The position numbers and the translations under genes are program-made. From positions 2,852,001 through 2,916,000 of the forward strand of contig CP126197.1 of assembly GCA_030272155.1 (NCBI GenBank): a stretch of 64,000 bases of DNA, in the 5' to 3' direction. The notes beneath the pieces are model-generated. The model made no database searches. It worked only from the letters and a program-made list of their open reading frames with translations, and had not been told where the DNA came from. This document shows, piece by piece, positions 45,401-54,619 of this stretch. This DNA comes from Tetradesmus obliquus (Eukaryota > Chlorophyta > Chlorophyceae > Sphaeropleales > Scenedesmaceae). How positions within the stretch are numbered: position 1 is the first letter of the stretch; the number at the start of each line of letters is the position of its first letter.

Positions 45401-46688
45401 TTGAGTAAGCTACGCTATATGCAAGTGGAGGGGCAGCCCGCATGGAGAGGGCCAGGCGTCAGCACGTCAAGGAACCTGCACAACAGCAGCGAGAGTTTTC
45501 CCTGTAAGATGCAATTGCACGGCAATTGTAACGCTTGGGAGGATTTTCAGTGAGTGGTGTCGGTACGTGCTGGTGAGCAGCATACATGTGGCAGTTGAGC
45601 GCAAAAAGTTCCATTGCGCAGCACTTTGCAGAGCCCAGACAGCAGAAGAGACTGGTGTAGGCTGCTTGTGTGCTGCGTGACGAGCTGAACTGCGATGCGC
45701 TACCATTTGTGGTGTACAGACAACCGAAGCAGCAATTGCACCGCAACTGCGTGTCCTTGCTGCTGCTTGCAGCAACATGGCCCATTCAGACGTGACATCA
45801 TATCATCCTGCTGCCCCTGCTGCTCAGCACTCACTATCCCTTCCGCACCCAACCCACCCTGCATCACTTGCCGCGCCCTGCTGCTGCTGCTGCTGCTGCT
45901 GCCACTGCGTGCGCGGCGTGACTGTGCCGCTGGCTGCATCGTAGCGCACGACTGCGCCTTGCTCCCAAGGAGCCAGCGCCCCTGCTGCTAGCCACTCTTC
46001 ACAAATTGCCTTAAAGGTGTCGCTGGCTGGCCTCACAAACTGCAGGCCATGGTCAAACTGCAGCCCCTGCCATGTGGTCCTGCGAGTGGTGATGCGGCCT
46101 CCTGCAGGTTGACCAAATTGAGTGGCAGCGGGCGGTGAGAGGTTCAAAGTGAGCGCATGATGGATGTAGGCTGTAGCTGTGCATGTGGTGCTTTCTTTTG
46201 GTTGGAGGGTGGAGTGAGCCGGGGAGTCTGGCACATCGTACAGCACAGTGACAACTGTGGCTAGGGCAGCTGAACAGGAGACCCTACTTGGGTTGTTGCA
46301 GCAAATCGCAGATCACAGCCAAGCAGCTAACTACATGATTGCAATGCTTCTGCAGCTGCGGGTAAACACACTGCACTCGCATTCATATCCTTGCATGTGC
46401 TGGTGCCAGTGCTGTCTGTCGCTGCTGGTGCTGCTGCTACTGCTGCTGTATGGCCTGACTACGCAGCTGCTACTTGCCTGGCGCGAACTTGCCCATGTCG
46501 AAAACTGTAACGGCATGGCCTTGTTTTGACAGCACGTGCGCGCAGTGCAGCCCACTAACGCCCCCTCCCACCACAGCGACCCGCCGAGTGCCAGTAGCAG
46601 ACATAGCCACACAGCGCACTGCTGCTGGTCTGATCGCGCTTGCGTTGATTTGTCCGACAACTCGGTTTATGACTTTACTGTAGAGCAT
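42770..46688 (-). CDS. Renalase-like FAD/NAD(P)-dependent oxidoreductase
   Basis: Seven exons (46688-46478, 46101-45858, 45204-45093, 44850-44682, 44315-44020, 43771-43559, 42958-42770) join in frame to 477 residues. After a 30-residue basic leader, possibly a plastid or mitochondrial transit peptide, comes the dinucleotide-binding fold RRVAVVGGGVSGLHCAHVLS (GxGxxG type) and APGGRITTRRTTWQG, the GR(x)nTRR FAD signature of renalase-type amine oxidases. FDHGLQFVRP and the C-terminal LAACGDFCMGGGIENAVLSG (GD...G-x-E-x-A-x-x-SG) close the FAD fold. The substrate is unknown. A Gln/Ala insert (44200-44110) interrupts exon 5. The first intron appears to use a GC-AG pair (CCAG|GCAAGT at 46477). Start is the first ATG at 46688; 46604 is an alternative. 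Confidence 0.85.
43290..43605 (-). repeat. Three copies of exon 6 donor edge
   Basis: On the minus strand GGCAAGCTGCAGGAGCCCGG...GTG-CAG precedes a donor in three blocks, at 43559-43605 (functional, LLPDGKLQEPGFVQ|GTGAGT), 43405-43470 and 43298-43345. Confidence 0.85.
44270..44440 (-). repeat. Exon 5 start duplicated upstream
   Basis: The real start at 44315 (GTPGYVELSGTTAGQKM) is echoed at 44388-44435 (CACCCCCGGCTGCGTGGAGC on the minus strand). Confidence 0.75.
44740..44975 (-). repeat. Exon 4 start duplicated upstream
   Basis: CAG|GTGGCCAAGGC...AGCAGTGGCTGCTGGAGGGC at 44850 is repeated from 44975 (VAKAAYDPSTGQWLLEGVV). A short piece of the same exon (AGCAGCAGCCATTGACGCCGTGGAAC, minus strand) also recurs at 44493-44520. 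Confidence 0.8.
45150..45480 (-). repeat. Three copies of exon 3 start interleaved with CAG arrays
   Basis: CAG|GTTCCTGGACGTGCTGGCGC at 45204 (functional) is copied at 45351 and 45476. Long CAG tracts, 45213-45273 and 45357-45402, sit between the copies. Confidence 0.9.
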
Positions 46689-47179
46689 AATAGGGTCGCA
46701 AAGTGAGGTGTGACCGGGACAAGCAGGAACGCTGGATGCTGACCTTGTCTGCTTCAAGCAAATGTGCAGGCCTTTGAAGCAAGCACACAATTCCAACTGA
46801 CGCTAACAGTGTGTTTGGTGTTCAATGGAGAGCTACATAGCACTGTCACATGCGTGAGACCTCTGCCCTTTACATGTAACAGGACATGCAGGAAAACTGC
46901 AGATACTTCTCAATGCTGCACAGATGCAGCACTGCAGTGCATACTATACCAGAACACAATAATTCATGGCGGCACAACAGCGACGGTGCTGTGCCTGGCA
47001 GGCAAGAAAACAGCACCACTCTCTGACAACGAAGTACAAGGCGGTTTTGGAGGTGTCGACGTGCACCAAGCCACGCCTAATGAATGTTACAGTGAGCATT
47101 TGCAAACATAGATTACTGGTGTGTGTTACCGGTAGGAGCAGAGCAGCAGCAACAGGCAAAAACTATGACAAATTCAAAA
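46689..47179. other. Intergenic, promoter side of oxidoreductase gene
   Basis: No coding exon is supported. AT-richer than the genes around it. Confidence 0.4.
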
Positions 47180-47251
47180 GGGGGCATCCGGGAATCGAAC
47201 CCGGGACCTCTCCCACCCGAAGGGAGAATAATACCACTATACCAATGCCCC
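47180..47251 (-). tRNA. tRNA-Pro (anticodon CGG)
   Basis: The minus strand folds as a complete cloverleaf: acceptor GGGGCAT/ATGCCCC, anticodon stem CTCCC/GGGAG with loop TTCGGGT, T arm CCGGG-TTCGAAT-CCCGG. Anticodon CGG reads CCG proline codons. Base 73 is C, the usual eukaryotic tRNA-Pro discriminator. TTTT follows immediately (47176-47179), a Pol III terminator. There is no intron and no encoded CCA, as expected for a nuclear gene. Confidence 0.95.
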
Positions 47252-47335
47252 TGCAGTGCAGGATTGGGGGTGGGGACATGACCGCCACACGTTTCCCAGC
47301 TCAAATAAACGCAAATTTGTTATTTCGGCTTCGAA

Positions 47336-47425
47336 ACCCGGCGCGCCTATACTGTTTTTAGCTTTTCTTCACAAGCCTCTCCTCCTGGCGCGCCCATACT
47401 GTTTTTAGCTTTTCTTCACACAATG
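47336..47425. repeat. Direct repeat of ~32 bp, two copies
   Basis: GGCGCGCCTATACTGTTTTT followed by AGCTTTTCTTCACA at 47340-47373 is repeated at 47387-47420 with one change. Confidence 0.85.
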
Positions 47426-47429
47426 CAAT

Positions 47430-49010
47430 GCAATGCTTCACACACCAATGTGACCTGTTAACTCCTAGTAAATTGCATCCACGCTTGCTCAACACCACGT
47501 AAAAGGCGTCAACCCGGCCACCTGCTGATGCATCAAGCAACACATCCAGCAAATGCACAATACAAGCACACCTCTCAAGTGCTCAGCATCCCGGTAACTG
47601 CCCATCCGCTCCAACTGGCACTCAATGCAGATGACCATTGACTGCCCTGCTGCTGATCAACTGGCCCAAGCAATGTCTGAGGTGCGGACCCACAGTCAAT
47701 CGCAGCCCAGTACCTGAGGCTTAGCCTGCTGCCTAGGACCATGGCACATCGTGACAAACCAAGACACACGTCACTGCCCTGGTCACAATGTTGGGAAGCT
47801 CAGAAGCATTGTACTGGTACTCATCCTGACTGAGCAAGCCAGCAGCAAGCTCAAAACAGGCTGTCTCGTTTCCGTGTGCCCACTACACATCCGCGTCGAC
47901 ACAGCGCGCAACACAGCTGCGCCAATTGAATCCCTCTTTTTCAGCAAAACAACTCATGGCTTGCTAGATGGGCCACAACGTTAGCTGGCTGCGCCGCACA
48001 TGCATAAAGCGGCACTGCGACGGCTGGCAGCAGTGCTTGCATGCACAGACCATGATGGATGCACAATTTCCCTGGTAGTTGCAGCATACACCAGTCGCGC
48101 ATAAGAGGCCACCACCACACACCTATGCCGCACCAGCCTGCGCCACAATCGAGGTGCAGCCTGCCATGCGGTGCGCAACAGTTCCACACAGAAATGAAGG
48201 TCGCACCGGTGGCTGTGGTGCGCACGCTGCATCCACACTTGCAACACCAGGGTACACCACCAGCACGTGCACGCTGACCAGGGCACCCTACCCACTACAT
48301 GCATGAAGCAGGTGAAGCAACCCCATCCACAGCAACTCATGTCTGGGCGCGTCACATCAGGCTGCAATGTGCCGCAGCGGGCACAGGCGTACGGAATCTG
48401 CTGCAGTTGAGCCATACACAGGTTGTCTGGGGTGCTGCTCCCCATGTTAGCACTGAGCATCGTCACTGTGCACTTCAAGCCACAGAGATACCCAAGCAGC
48501 AGAGCTCCCCTGCAGCCCTGCTGTACTCAAAGCACTGCACCTCTGCTTGCCGGCCAGTTCCTGAACATGGCAGGGCTAGCACTCAAAGCGTGAAGGCACC
48601 AGCTGCCAATGCTGAGTATAGCAACCGTTGCCATTGCTGGCTATCATTGCTACACATGAATGCCTCGTCAGCGCACTTGCAGCGCTACAGCAGCAGTCGT
48701 GCGTGGTGCCATGGTGCCATGGTGCTGTGCAGCAACCAGGCACTTAAGATAACTCTCTGCATACCAGCCCTGTTGACAACAAGGTAGCGCAGCACGCCAA
48801 CTGCCCTGATCGAGTGCTGTCCTCTGCCTGCCCTGAACCCACCACCAGCAGCTGGGACAGCCTTGATCAAATGGCAGCAAATGTTTCAAGGTGCATGGCA
48901 GCACATAGACATGCACACATGCAGCGAGGCTTGCACACGCTGCTTGGCATCATGCAGACCACACAACAGTACTGATGATAGTACACGGCAGCTGCACATT
49001 TTTCGTCCGC
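47430..49010. other. Intergenic/3' flank of PEX4, no gene seen
   Basis: Several Cys-rich open frames exist on the minus strand (for example 48400-47990), but none shows a known domain, good start and splice context together. Confidence 0.45.
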
Positions 49011-51044
49011 TTATGCAGCGGCTTTTGCGGCGCTGCTGCTTGCATAGTCGATAGTGTACATCTTGGCCATGGAGTTGTAGCCCCGCTGATCGCCACCCCG
49101 CAGCAGGTTGCCTGCAGCAGGAGCAGCAGCAGCAGTAATCACAGCAGTGGCAGCGTCACGGAGTGGCTGTTGTGCAGCTAGCTTGTACAGCTGTCTGTTC
49201 GTCTACAAGTGAAGGCTGCGCCCAACACCTGCCATCGCCCCAAACACTGACACAGTACCAACAAACTGCAACACAGGAGGGTGACTACAGCAACATGAGG
49301 GCACAGCAGCAGGTGCGGTACGCGCGCAATGCTGCTGAGAACAGTAAATCTGATGGATGCACAGCCCGCAGCCCTGCAGCCTTCAACATCCTTCCATGCT
49401 GCATGGCAAACCCTCCAGCTAACATTACAGCAGCCACGTAAAGCAACAGTTACGCCGCTATGCATGCAAGCAAACCAGCAGCAGCACAATCATCCCAGCC
49501 GCACCTGCATCGCAGTTGAGGGGGCTGTCTGCTGCAGGGTCGCTCATCAGCGCCATGACGGCCTGGCACACGCTGTGCAGCGTCCAGGCAGGGCTCCAGG
49601 CGGTCTTCAGGATGTCCAGGCAGATCTCGCCGGTCTGCAGTGCGTCAGAACATGTTACATAATTACGTTGAGACATGGAATGTTACAAACATTGCATGTT
49701 TGTCACGATGCTGACGCACTGCGTCCAGGCAGGCGGCTGAGGTACATTTTGGTGCTCCAAAACAAAAGCTGGCTGTGCTCATTTTTCTGTGGACAAGCAA
49801 CTGAAACGGAAAAAGGCAGTCCCAACACCCAATTATATGATCTTCTGAGATGTTACTGCACCAAGGTAAAGAGACCACGCATGTCTGCTGCTGAGCCCTG
49901 CCACGCAGCTCAGCCCATGCTACTCACGTTAGGCGACAACAAGCTCCCCTGCCCATGCACACACCAACGCCATACACAGCCAGGTATACTACTTATGTAA
50001 CTGCCTGACAACACACTCACTTTGAAGTGCACATTAGGATGAAAGATCTTCGTTCTGAAGCGCACAGTGGGTGGCACCAGCGGGTACTGCTCCGGCACAT
50101 TGATGGACAGCTCAAATGTGCCTCCCTCAAACGGCGTCTCTGTGGGGCCCTGCAGCAGCACAGCAGCATGCCAGGAAGCCAGGTTGGGTTTAGCAGCAGT
50201 TTGGCACATAACCATGCAATGCCGTATCGTGGCAGAGAGCATGGCAACAGCATACGAGGATGCAGCTGGCTGTCGGCTGCTTGAAACGACTCTGGTGTGC
50301 ATGTGCAAACATGCGCTGCTGCTGCGCACAAGCCCCTATTGCAGGCACCGAACTTGCAGTGCTTGCCGTGTGACTTTTTAACTTTTGCAACATGCAACAG
50401 GCCTACAGAAGTGAACACATCGTCATATGTCCTGCAAGCACAGACATGCATCCCCCTGCTGTCCGTGAATGGCCGCATTACGTTTTGACACGTCCACACA
50501 GCAAAACACATATACAGTATGACTGACGCCATTGTGCAACAGCCGCTGCAATTGCTGCTGCTGCTGCTGCTGCTGCTGCCCGTAAGCAGCATCTGCACAT
50601 CATGTGCGATGTGAACTTGCTGACTGCCATTCCTGCTTCCAGCCACTGTCCTACAACTTCTGCAGCTGCGAGCGCTGGCCAGCTGCACAGCTGCATGCTG
50701 CTGCAGGTGCCGCACCTTCAGCAGGGCTTTCCAAATGAACAGGTTGGCCTCATTCGGGATGAGGGTGATGCCTGTGTCATTTGGCTTGCTGCGTGAGACC
50801 TCCTTGAACTCCTGCAAGCAGACAGGTATGGAAAAGAATGTTCGCAGCAGCAACGCACCTGCTGAGCTGCTGCAGGGTGCTGATGCGCTGCTTGCAGGAC
50901 ACATGCAGGCACTGGTGGCATTCCTGCAAGTGCTGCTGCAGCTCAGAAGCCCGCTACCAGCCATATTGAACCGTCTGACGCAGTTGAAGCTGCATGCATG
51001 GGTGGTCTGCCCACCTTGAGCAACCGCTGCCTGGCAGTAGCCAT
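49011..51044 (-). CDS. PEX4: Peroxin-4, peroxisomal ubiquitin-conjugating enzyme E2
   Basis: Five exons (51044-51015, 50811-50716, 50149-50021, 49634-49505, 49111-49011) join in frame to 161 residues, close to the roughly 157 of land-plant PEX4. The order of motifs follows that family: MATARQRLLKEFKEVSRS, LFIWKALLKGPTETPFEGG, PEQYPLVPPTVRFRTKIFHP, NVHFKTGEICLDILKTAW with the catalytic Cys in GEICLDIL, SPAWTLHSVCQAVMALM, DSPLNCDAGNLL. It charges ubiquitin on the cytosolic face of peroxisomes to recycle the PTS1 receptor PEX5, normally anchored by PEX22. All introns are phase 0 or 1 with GTG(A/C/G) donors. Its introns have few clear exon-edge copies, unlike neighbouring genes. Confidence 0.96.
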
Positions 51045-51437
51045 GGGTTGCACTATGCCAGTCTCAAGCACAGGGCGGCCTAGCTGAACTTTCTATGCTA
51101 ATAGTTGCTTATAAAAGCCAATAAAAAGAACTCAATGGCTTTGCTGATCTAAGAGTGCAGTGGACACCTTGGCCACACCAGCAGTGTAATCAGGTGTGGT
51201 TTCCAGACGTGTGATCAGACTCAACACGCTTTCACTGGTTTGAACAGAGCAGTCAAACATGATTGTCAGCTGGTGTTGTGCTGGACCTTGTGACTTGACC
51301 GACGCTTCGACTTTGCAACAGTTTCGTTTCACGTGCTACTTCTCGGGAGCGAGCCCGCGCATTCGCCCATCTGTGCAACCACAAACATATACCGCAGCGT
51401 TTCCTGGAACGATCCTTGCGATACACAACGGGACACG
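51045..51437. promoter_or_regulatory. Divergent promoter between PEX4 and PII
   Basis: The 393 bp separate the two start codons. TTATAAAAGCC at 51110-51120 is a TATA-like element; its orientation is not determined. Confidence 0.4.
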
Positions 51438-53537
51438 ATGGCTCTGGCTTGCAAACCCCAGTCGCTCTGTGCTGCACAGCGAGTGCAAGCAGCTAGCTGC
51501 AGGTGCGACATTTTCCAGCGTTCTCATATGTATGATGCAGTCATCAGCTTGAGGCACGCCAATGTACGCTGCTGTGTCTGTATGCAGGCCTGTGCCTGCT
51601 GCACTGCCAGCTGCTAGGGCTAGGGGTGTGTGCTATGCCGCTCCACCACAAAGTGCAACATATAAGGAACTGGGATCCATCACTTGCGACCTGTCAGCCT
51701 TCCCCACAGTGCAGTTCTTCCGTGTAGAGGTAAGCACAGCGGCCAGTGCTTGAGGCTTGGGCTGCAGCAGCAGCATCAACAGCTACAGCCACAGCAGGGC
51801 AGAACAGCAAAAGACACGGGGGCAACAGCATATCCTTGTTTCATAATACACCCTCAATGCATGCTTTTCAACAGAATTGTTCAACATTTGCAGCAGTAGA
51901 GGCCGAATAGCGAGTACTGAAGCTGTTGTGGGGTCAGCGTCACCTGCTGATTGTTTGCAGCTGCCCAGTCAAGTTGCTTGACGTCTTCTACCGATAGCAC
52001 GCAGCAAGACGCAGCCAACAGCAATGTTCCACCTGTTCATCCTGCACTCACCTTCCGCTGCTGCTGGCACCGCCTCATTCTGTGCAGGCCATTGTGCGCC
52101 CGTGGCGCCTGCCGTATGTGATCAACGCGCTGGGCGATGCAGGCATCCGCGGCATGACAGCAACGCCAGTGCGGGGCGTGGGCATGCAGGGAGGTGCGTG
52201 AACTTGCAGGGAGGTGCAGCAGCATGCGGGCGTTTGGGGCATGACAGCACGCCAGTGCGTTGTGTGGGCATGCAGGGAGGTGCATCAGCACAGCTGTACA
52301 CATGGCTGCCATGCCAGCTGACTCTGTTGGTTGCAAAGATGCTACACCGTGACACATTTGTACCGCACTGTTGTGTGACACCTCTTGCACCACCGAGGAG
52401 TACAGCTGTATGCTTGATGTGGTCATGGCTGTCGTGCCGTCTGACTCTTTGCATGCATATGCATAAATTCACATGCAGGGCGCAAGGAGCGCTATGGCGG
52501 CAGCGAGTTCAGCCTGACTGATTTGGTTGACAAGACCAAGGTGGAGATCGTGGTGGTCAGGTGCGCTGTGTGGCGGCAGCAGCAGCAGCAGAGACAGCAG
52601 CAGAAGCAGCAGCAAGTAAGCAAGCAAGCGCTGTCTGTCGATGCAGCGGTTGACCTCATTGGAAAACGCGGCCGCGTGTGTTAGCTGCACCAGCGCATTG
52701 GGGCATGACAGCAGCATCATTGCCATCAGCAGCACAAGCAGCAGCCTCTTTCGTAATAATGCCACCTGCTTCTGTCTGTCTGCCGGAACCAGGTGGACCT
52801 GGTGGCGCGCACAATGGCCACAAGTCAATGTGTATGCACCCCTGATTGATTGAAGTCATTTCCGGTGTCTGCAGGGACCAGGTGGACCTGGTGGCGCGCA
52901 CAGCGGCCACAAGTCATGTGTATGCACCCCTATAAATTTGATTCATTTTTGGTGTCTGCAGGGACCAGGTGGACCTGGTGGCGCGCACAGTGGCCACGTC
53001 ATCGCACACCGGCGAGATCGGCGACGGCAAGATCTTCGTGCACCCGGTGGCTGACGTCGTGCGCATGTGAGCGGGCAACAGCATCACCGTATTGACGATT
53101 GTGGCGTCATATCAATTGCATGACAGCATATCGTGATGATCTTCATCACATTTATTTGTGTAATACGTGCGCGTCGGCTCAGGACGCACGCTGCTGATTA
53201 TCCTGGTTGTAATGATCACTTCCTGCACAGTTGCAGCCTGGTCCAGACCATGAAGCTTTTCATGCCTGGCCACAACGACCCCATTTCAATGACATCGTTG
53301 TACGCATTCACATGCCTTGGCATGCGTCGCACTGACGCCTCGCCGCCGTATGCTGCATGCCTGCCCTGCGCCCTGCTCTGCCTGCTGCTCTGTTTTCATC
53401 TCCCCTGCAGCCGCACTGCTGAGGTGGGTGGTGTTGCGGAGCGCATGGCTGGCGGGCTGGAGGACATGCTCAACAGCACGCCCACCAGCGCAGCACCCAG
53501 CGCTGCAGGAACCATGGACCAGGCGGCCCGCAACTGA
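51438..53537 (+). CDS. GLB1: Plastid PII nitrogen/2-oxoglutarate signalling protein
   Basis: Six exons (51438-51502, 51588-51729, 52088-52193, 52479-52560, 52962-53066, 53411-53537) join in frame to 208 residues. The first 60 or so residues are Ala/Arg/Ser-rich ([20 protein letters not shown]) and fit a chloroplast transit peptide. The core reads [38 protein letters not shown], the T-loop [28 protein letters not shown] and the B-loop [14 protein letters not shown]. The C-terminal [15 protein letters not shown] matches the Q-loop region that lets plant and algal PII sense glutamine. It should be a trimer binding ATP/ADP and 2-oxoglutarate and activating N-acetyl-glutamate kinase for arginine synthesis. 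The usual plant-PII Ser-phosphorylation site is not assessed. Confidence 0.97.
52150..52285 (+). repeat. PII exon 3 end duplicated with donor
   Basis: GGCATGACAGCAACGCCAGTGCGG...GGCATGCAGGGAG|GTGCGTG at 52151-52200 is repeated at 52236-52286 with a 1-nt deletion and a GTGCATC donor. A short extra GCAGGGAGGTGCAGCAGC lies between them. Confidence 0.85.
52786..53010 (+). repeat. Three tandem copies (~87 bp) of PII exon 5 start
   Basis: GGACCAGGTGGACCTGGTGGCGCGCACA-type segments start at about 52788, 52875 and 52962. The second and third have a perfect GTGTCTGCAG acceptor in the same phase. In the first two the frame runs into intron (GTGTATGCACCCCTGA). The third is the real exon. Confidence 0.9.
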
Positions 53538-54619
53538 GCACGAAGCTCATTAAGGTGATGAACATGAGGATGAAGATGAAGATTATGACGATGGAAGATA
53601 TGAAGATCATGAAGATGAAGATCATGAAGAACGCGATACACACAGTTGGGCATGCGCTGTGGTGTGAGATGCTGCTGCTGCAGCAGGCTTCTTGTGCTGG
53701 AAGTGAGCGCAGGAACAGTCAGTGAAAGGCTGTTTCACTGGCGGCCAGCACAGCAGTAGCTGAAATCCGGCTTGACATGATGTTGGCACACGTTGAAGTA
53801 GGGTGCCAATTGTTGTTGCCCTGGGTTTTGAACGCGCACCAGCTGTGCTGTTGTGCAGTACTTTTCATGGAGGACAACCGGTCAGAACAACCGGCTGCGA
53901 GTTGAATTGATCTGCCTGAGTACATGCGACACGTTGCCTTTGGATGCGCATCCAGCATGCCAGCAAGGGCCGCTGCCAGCTCCGATAGCAGCTGAGCTGG
54001 CAGGCTGCCTAGCAGGCCTGGCAGGTGTTGTTGCCTTGCATAGGCATGAAGTATATCTGACACATCACGTGAATGAAAAACATGCAGTTGTTTGTAATCA
54101 ATGCCGTATGGAACGTGTTGAGTGTTAACCCCCAGCAGCATGAACTTCATGCCATGATGGCCCCAATGGCTAGTACTTCTCTGCCCAGTTGCCAGTTGGG
54201 CCCACTCCAGCTTGTGTCTTTCCTGTCAGGCCTGTCAAGTGGCTAACACTCACTGTTGATGCTTTATGGTACACATTGCATGCCTTGTGCTCCGAGCTTG
54301 TGGCGTGTGACTAAAAAGCTCCAAAGACCTGGTTCGCTGTGAACGCGCTTCCTTCCACCAAATTGGCGAGTGCCGGGGATGAACAACCATTCATTACACA
54401 CCAAACAAGCTTTGATCTCACTTTTGAGCCTCAGCTCCCTCACACCCCCCACACCAACCCACGTTCATGTGAAACTGCCACAACAAGGGAGCAGGGCAAA
54501 CGCCTGTGCGGGGAGGGGGCCCTACGCCCTTTGGGGCACCTCCTTAGGCCGCTGCGGCGGCCTATCGCCACTTCCAACCGTTCCACTCACCTCGCAAACA
54601 GCTCAGTGCTCCAGTCGCG
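53538..54619. other. Intergenic; GAT/GAA-rich 3' UTR, then no gene
   Basis: 53553-53635 is a purine-rich run of GATGAAGAT-type repeats directly after the PII stop. The rest shows no supported gene and contains the promoter of the F-box gene. Confidence 0.5.

Noticed and set aside
18683-45402. CAG arrays as a possible CRISPR or satellite
   Set aside because: They are simple triplet tracts without spacers or longer unit structure.
47990-48478. Cys-rich minus-strand frame of 165 codons in the tRNA-PEX4 gap
   Set aside because: Cys and Trp clusters look interesting, but there is no consistent zinc-finger spacing, splice context or repeat of known type.
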